Below, in pieces: positions 6,791 to 8,168 of a stretch of DNA of 8,168 bases (position 1 is its first letter; each line of letters begins with the position of its first letter). A program made the position numbers and the translations under genes. This stretch comes from Alphaproteobacteria bacterium (GTDB lineage: Bacteria; Pseudomonadota; Alphaproteobacteria; JAJTHO01). The notes beneath the pieces are model-generated. The model was given only the letters and a program-made list of their open reading frames with translations. It ran no database searches and was not told the origin of the DNA. The stretch covers positions 1 through 8,168 of the forward strand of contig JAJTHO010000031.1 of NCBI GenBank assembly GCA_021297975.1. Direction: 5' to 3'.

Positions 6791-7663
6791 GTGACGCATA
6801 AGAAGGCTCTTCTCCCTCTTACCCCCATGCAATGGTACTCTGTTGCTGTGGCTGCTGCTGTCATTGGGATTGGAATGGCAAAGGTAATGGGCATTCCGAT
6901 AGAACCACCAGCACATTCCTTAGAAGTAGCCAGCATGGCGCAATTGGCCTGTATGCCCGCATTTCTCAATCGCTGTATCCGGCGCGGCCTTCCAAGTAGA
7001 GCGTATTGCATAACAGCGTGCACCGCCATACTGGGCGTGAATTCTTTTCTCGGTGCCCCCACCTTGGCGCAATTGCAAACGGCGGTATTTTTACTGGGTT
7101 GTCTGCTCAGCGAACCAGCGCAGCAAGCGGCGATTATGGCTTCTAACGCCGTCCGTGATGAGAAAAATGCGCGGGACACGGCTATTTTTAGCAATGAAGC
7201 GATGAACAATGCATTTAAAGAGATATTTTCTCCTGAGGGCTTGAAAATGTCTGCCGCAGAATGCCATGTTTTGGGCAGTGTTCTACTGGGATCAAAAGAA
7301 GCCCATCTTGGCGGCAAAGAAACATGGCTCTATTCGCTCGGACTTGCTGTTTTAACTCTCAGCAATTTCGCCAGATTGATGCCAAATGACAATCCCATTC
7401 TGCACACTACACTCAATCTAACTGTATTTTTAGGCATCGCTTTATCCAATGGCATCGCGTTCCAGCGCAATACAATGCAGGAGAATAATCTAACCGCAGC
7501 AGTCAGTAATGTGATAAACACATTTGGCTACATAAACTCTCAAAATCCCCTGGGGCAATTCACGCTGGGATTAGGAAACTCCCTTCTTGTGCTGTCAATG
7601 AACGGCCTCAAAGGCGAGCAGCTTCTCAAGATGTTAAAGGGAAAAGCCGATACAGAACGCTGA
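6791..7663 (+). CDS. Unrecognised multi-pass membrane protein
   Basis: The 290-residue product matches no family I can name. Hydrophobic stretches that could span the membrane lie at about 14-37, 70-88, 93-110, 178-197, 205-225 and 254-272. The first and fourth to sixth are the most convincing. A polar, charged loop at about 115-178 contains DEKNARDTAIFSNEAMNNAFKE. Cys residues at 54, 62, 73, 77, 103 and 158 form no recognised metal site. The C terminus is basic (LKGEQLLKMLKGKADTER). The GTG at 6791 is the longest start but has no Shine-Dalgarno sequence; an ATG at 6827 (residue 13) would still keep the first hydrophobic segment, and also lacks one. Codon use looks less GC-biased than in ubiB, and the gene is isolated between ubiB and a broken exonuclease gene, consistent with accessory or transferred DNA. 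The long frame, amphipathic patterning and absence of a rival frame make it likely to be real. Confidence 0.65.
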   Translation: MTHKKALLPLTPMQWYSVAVAAAVIGIGMAKVMGIPIEPPAHSLEVASMAQLACMPAFLNRCIRRGLPSRAYCITACTAILGVNSFLGAPTLAQLQTAVFLLGCLLSEPAQQAAIMASNAVRDEKNARDTAIFSNEAMNNAFKEIFSPEGLKMSAAECHVLGSVLLGSKEAHLGGKETWLYSLGLAVLTLSNFARLMPNDNPILHTTLNLTVFLGIALSNGIAFQRNTMQENNLTAAVSNVINTFGYINSQNPLGQFTLGLGNSLLVLSMNGLKGEQLLKMLKGKADTER

Positions 7664-7804
7664 GACTTTTTATTCCTACGCCGCAGCTGCTTGCCCTGTT
7701 GCTGAACGTGCTTGAACACAGGGAATAGAGTTGGATTTATCCGCCACTCTTGCCGCGTGCGCCAATCTTTACAGCCGCGGTTAAATAGCCCATACATCAG
7801 CGGC
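7664..7804. other. Intergenic stretch with no gene seen
   Basis: This 141-base gap follows the membrane-protein stop. I see no RNA gene, no convincing terminator hairpin (a short TTTTT at 7668-7672 lacks a stem) and no supported coding frame on either strand. TTTACA at 7768-7773 with CATACA 17 bases downstream could be a weak promoter for the exonuclease remnant. GC returns to the regional level here, so it may be original chromosomal DNA upstream of that gene. Confidence 0.4.
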
Positions 7805-7873
7805 ATGACCCCGCAACACCTGTTCGTCTTTGACATTGAAACTATCCCCGATACCGATCTCGCCCTGCCCTAA
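7805..7873 (+). pseudogene. N-terminal stub of a PolB-related 3'-5' exonuclease gene
   Basis: An ATG at 7805 opens a 22-codon frame, MTPQHLFVFDIETIPDTDLA plus two residues, ending in TAA at 7871-7873. FVFDIETIPD is the characteristic N terminus of the predicted 3'-5' exonucleases related to the DNA polymerase B exonuclease domain (the DNA_pol_B_exo2 type). It includes the Exo I catalytic acids D10 and E12 of the DxE motif. Intact members are a few hundred residues long, so this is a 5' fragment without the Exo II and Exo III motifs. No continuation is visible in the other frames after the stop; the sequence turns AT-rich and then enters an ATPase gene. The fragment cannot be a working nuclease. 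The identification rests on one short but distinctive motif, so chance resemblance is possible but unlikely. Confidence 0.6.
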
Positions 7874-7930
7874 ACCTCCGTGACTGTGTGTCTGAAAAAG
7901 CACACATAAAAAATAACACGTTGCATTGGA

Positions 7931-7955
7931 ATTTATAATATGCAATATTATAAAT
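7931..7955. promoter_or_regulatory. Perfect inverted repeat overlapping a TATAAT box upstream of the ATPase gene
   Basis: ATTTATAATA (7931-7940) and TATTATAAAT (7946-7955) are perfect 10-bp inverted repeats around the 5-base spacer TGCAA. TGCAT (7922-7926) and ATGCA (7955-7959) extend the symmetry with a bulge on the left. The left arm contains a perfect -10 hexamer, TATAAT at 7934-7939, which would start transcription near 7946, about 22 bases before the ATPase ATG. No good -35 box lies upstream. A symmetric site on a promoter is typical of an operator for a dimeric repressor; a DNA hairpin at an element boundary is the alternative. The 10-base arms with no mismatch make chance unlikely. Confidence 0.5.
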
Positions 7956-7967
7956 GCAGAAACGCCC

Positions 7968-8168
7968 ATGTCTTATCTCCACCGCCTATTAACCCCCGCT
8001 GTTGCGCAGTCACTGACACATTTTCCCTGTGTGTTCATCAATGGCCCCCGGCAGTCGGGCAAAACCACGCTGGCGCGGATGGTCTGGCCGGAAAACGTTG
8101 CTGCCTATGTTAATTTTGATGACGCCGTTGCCTTGGCGGTGGCCGCCAGCGCGCCTGAGAGCTTTTTA
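7968..8168 (+). CDS. P-loop ATPase, probably AAA_14/DUF4143 type (5' part only)
   Basis: The frame from the ATG at 7968 stays open for 67 codons to the window edge, so the C-terminal part is missing. The start MSYLHRLLTPAVAQSL is followed by a hydrophobic strand and the Walker A motif GPRQSGKTT at 26-34, with Lys 32 and Thr 33 as the nucleotide-binding residues. Next comes VWPENVAAYVNFDD (39-52). The short N terminus, a hydrophobic strand before GPRQSGKTTLA and a following strand with the NFDD pattern are typical of the AAA_14 ATPases that carry a C-terminal DUF4143 domain. These are widespread, patchily distributed proteins of unclear function, often in accessory DNA. The ATG has no strong Shine-Dalgarno sequence; an upstream ATG at 7954 is out of frame. 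The family assignment needs the missing part, but a P-loop NTPase is certain. Confidence 0.8.
   Translation, partial: MSYLHRLLTPAVAQSLTHFPCVFINGPRQSGKTTLARMVWPENVAAYVNFDDAVALAVAASAPESFL

Noticed and set aside
7540..7836. 98-residue minus-strand frame overlapping the end of the membrane-protein gene and the exonuclease stub
   Set aside because: It overlaps the supported plus-strand coding sequence, has no recognisable motif and an Arg/Pro/Cys-rich shadow composition. A degraded gene remnant in 7664-7800 cannot be excluded but is not supported.
7885..7906. TGTGTG...CACACA hairpin after the exonuclease stub as a terminator
   Set aside because: The stem is only 6 bp with a 10-base loop and is followed by an A-rich, not T-rich, tract on the plus strand.
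6764..7959. Similar words around TTGCAT/ATGCAA in the two AT-rich gaps (near 6766-6775 and 7921-7959) as a shared regulator site
   Set aside because: The match is only a few bases within AT-rich sequence, and the first site lacks the perfect inverted repeat of the second.

Overview
The window looks like a chromosomal segment from a flagellated alphaproteobacterium. The evidence is the flagellar hook cluster fliK-flgD-flgE behind a sigma-54-type promoter, the overlapping ubiE-ubiB ubiquinone pair, moderately high GC in most genes, and a dispersed-repeat-like palindrome built on the GTCATCCCGA theme. I cannot name the genus.

Region 1 (1-4305) is flagellar. It opens with the 3' end of an unrecognised gene, stop at 169. 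A near-perfect sigma-54 -24/-12 promoter (173-188) follows immediately. Then come fliK (hook-length control), flgD (hook cap) and flgE (hook protein), all on the plus strand and closely spaced. FlgD caps and assembles FlgE subunits into the hook, and FliK sets hook length and switches export specificity. A clear rho-independent terminator (4272-4305) closes the operon.

Region 2 (4306-4506) is non-coding. Most of it is a 144-bp palindromic element (4317-4460) with perfect 11-bp terminal inverted repeats and two internal hairpins. It separates the flagellar operon from the quinone genes.

Region 3 (4507-6752) holds ubiE and ubiB. They overlap by one base (TGATG) and act in ubiquinone biosynthesis: UbiE as the C-methyltransferase, UbiB as an atypical membrane kinase/ATPase.

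Region 4 (6753-8168) looks like accessory DNA. An AT-rich gap leads into a gene for an unrecognised multi-pass membrane protein with a GTG start (6791-7663). After it lies a 22-codon N-terminal stub of a PolB-type 3'-5' exonuclease gene (7805-7873), which ends abruptly. An AT-rich tract follows, with a perfect 10-bp inverted repeat overlapping a TATAAT box (7931-7955). The window ends inside an ATPase gene with a Walker A motif (7968 onward) that resembles the AAA_14/DUF4143 type. The simplest reading is that the ATPase segment was inserted into, or replaced, the exonuclease gene.

A pattern across the window: the internal operon genes flgD and flgE have good Shine-Dalgarno sequences. The genes that appear to head transcripts (fliK, ubiE, the GTG-start membrane protein and the ATPase) have none, which suggests leaderless or near-leaderless messages.
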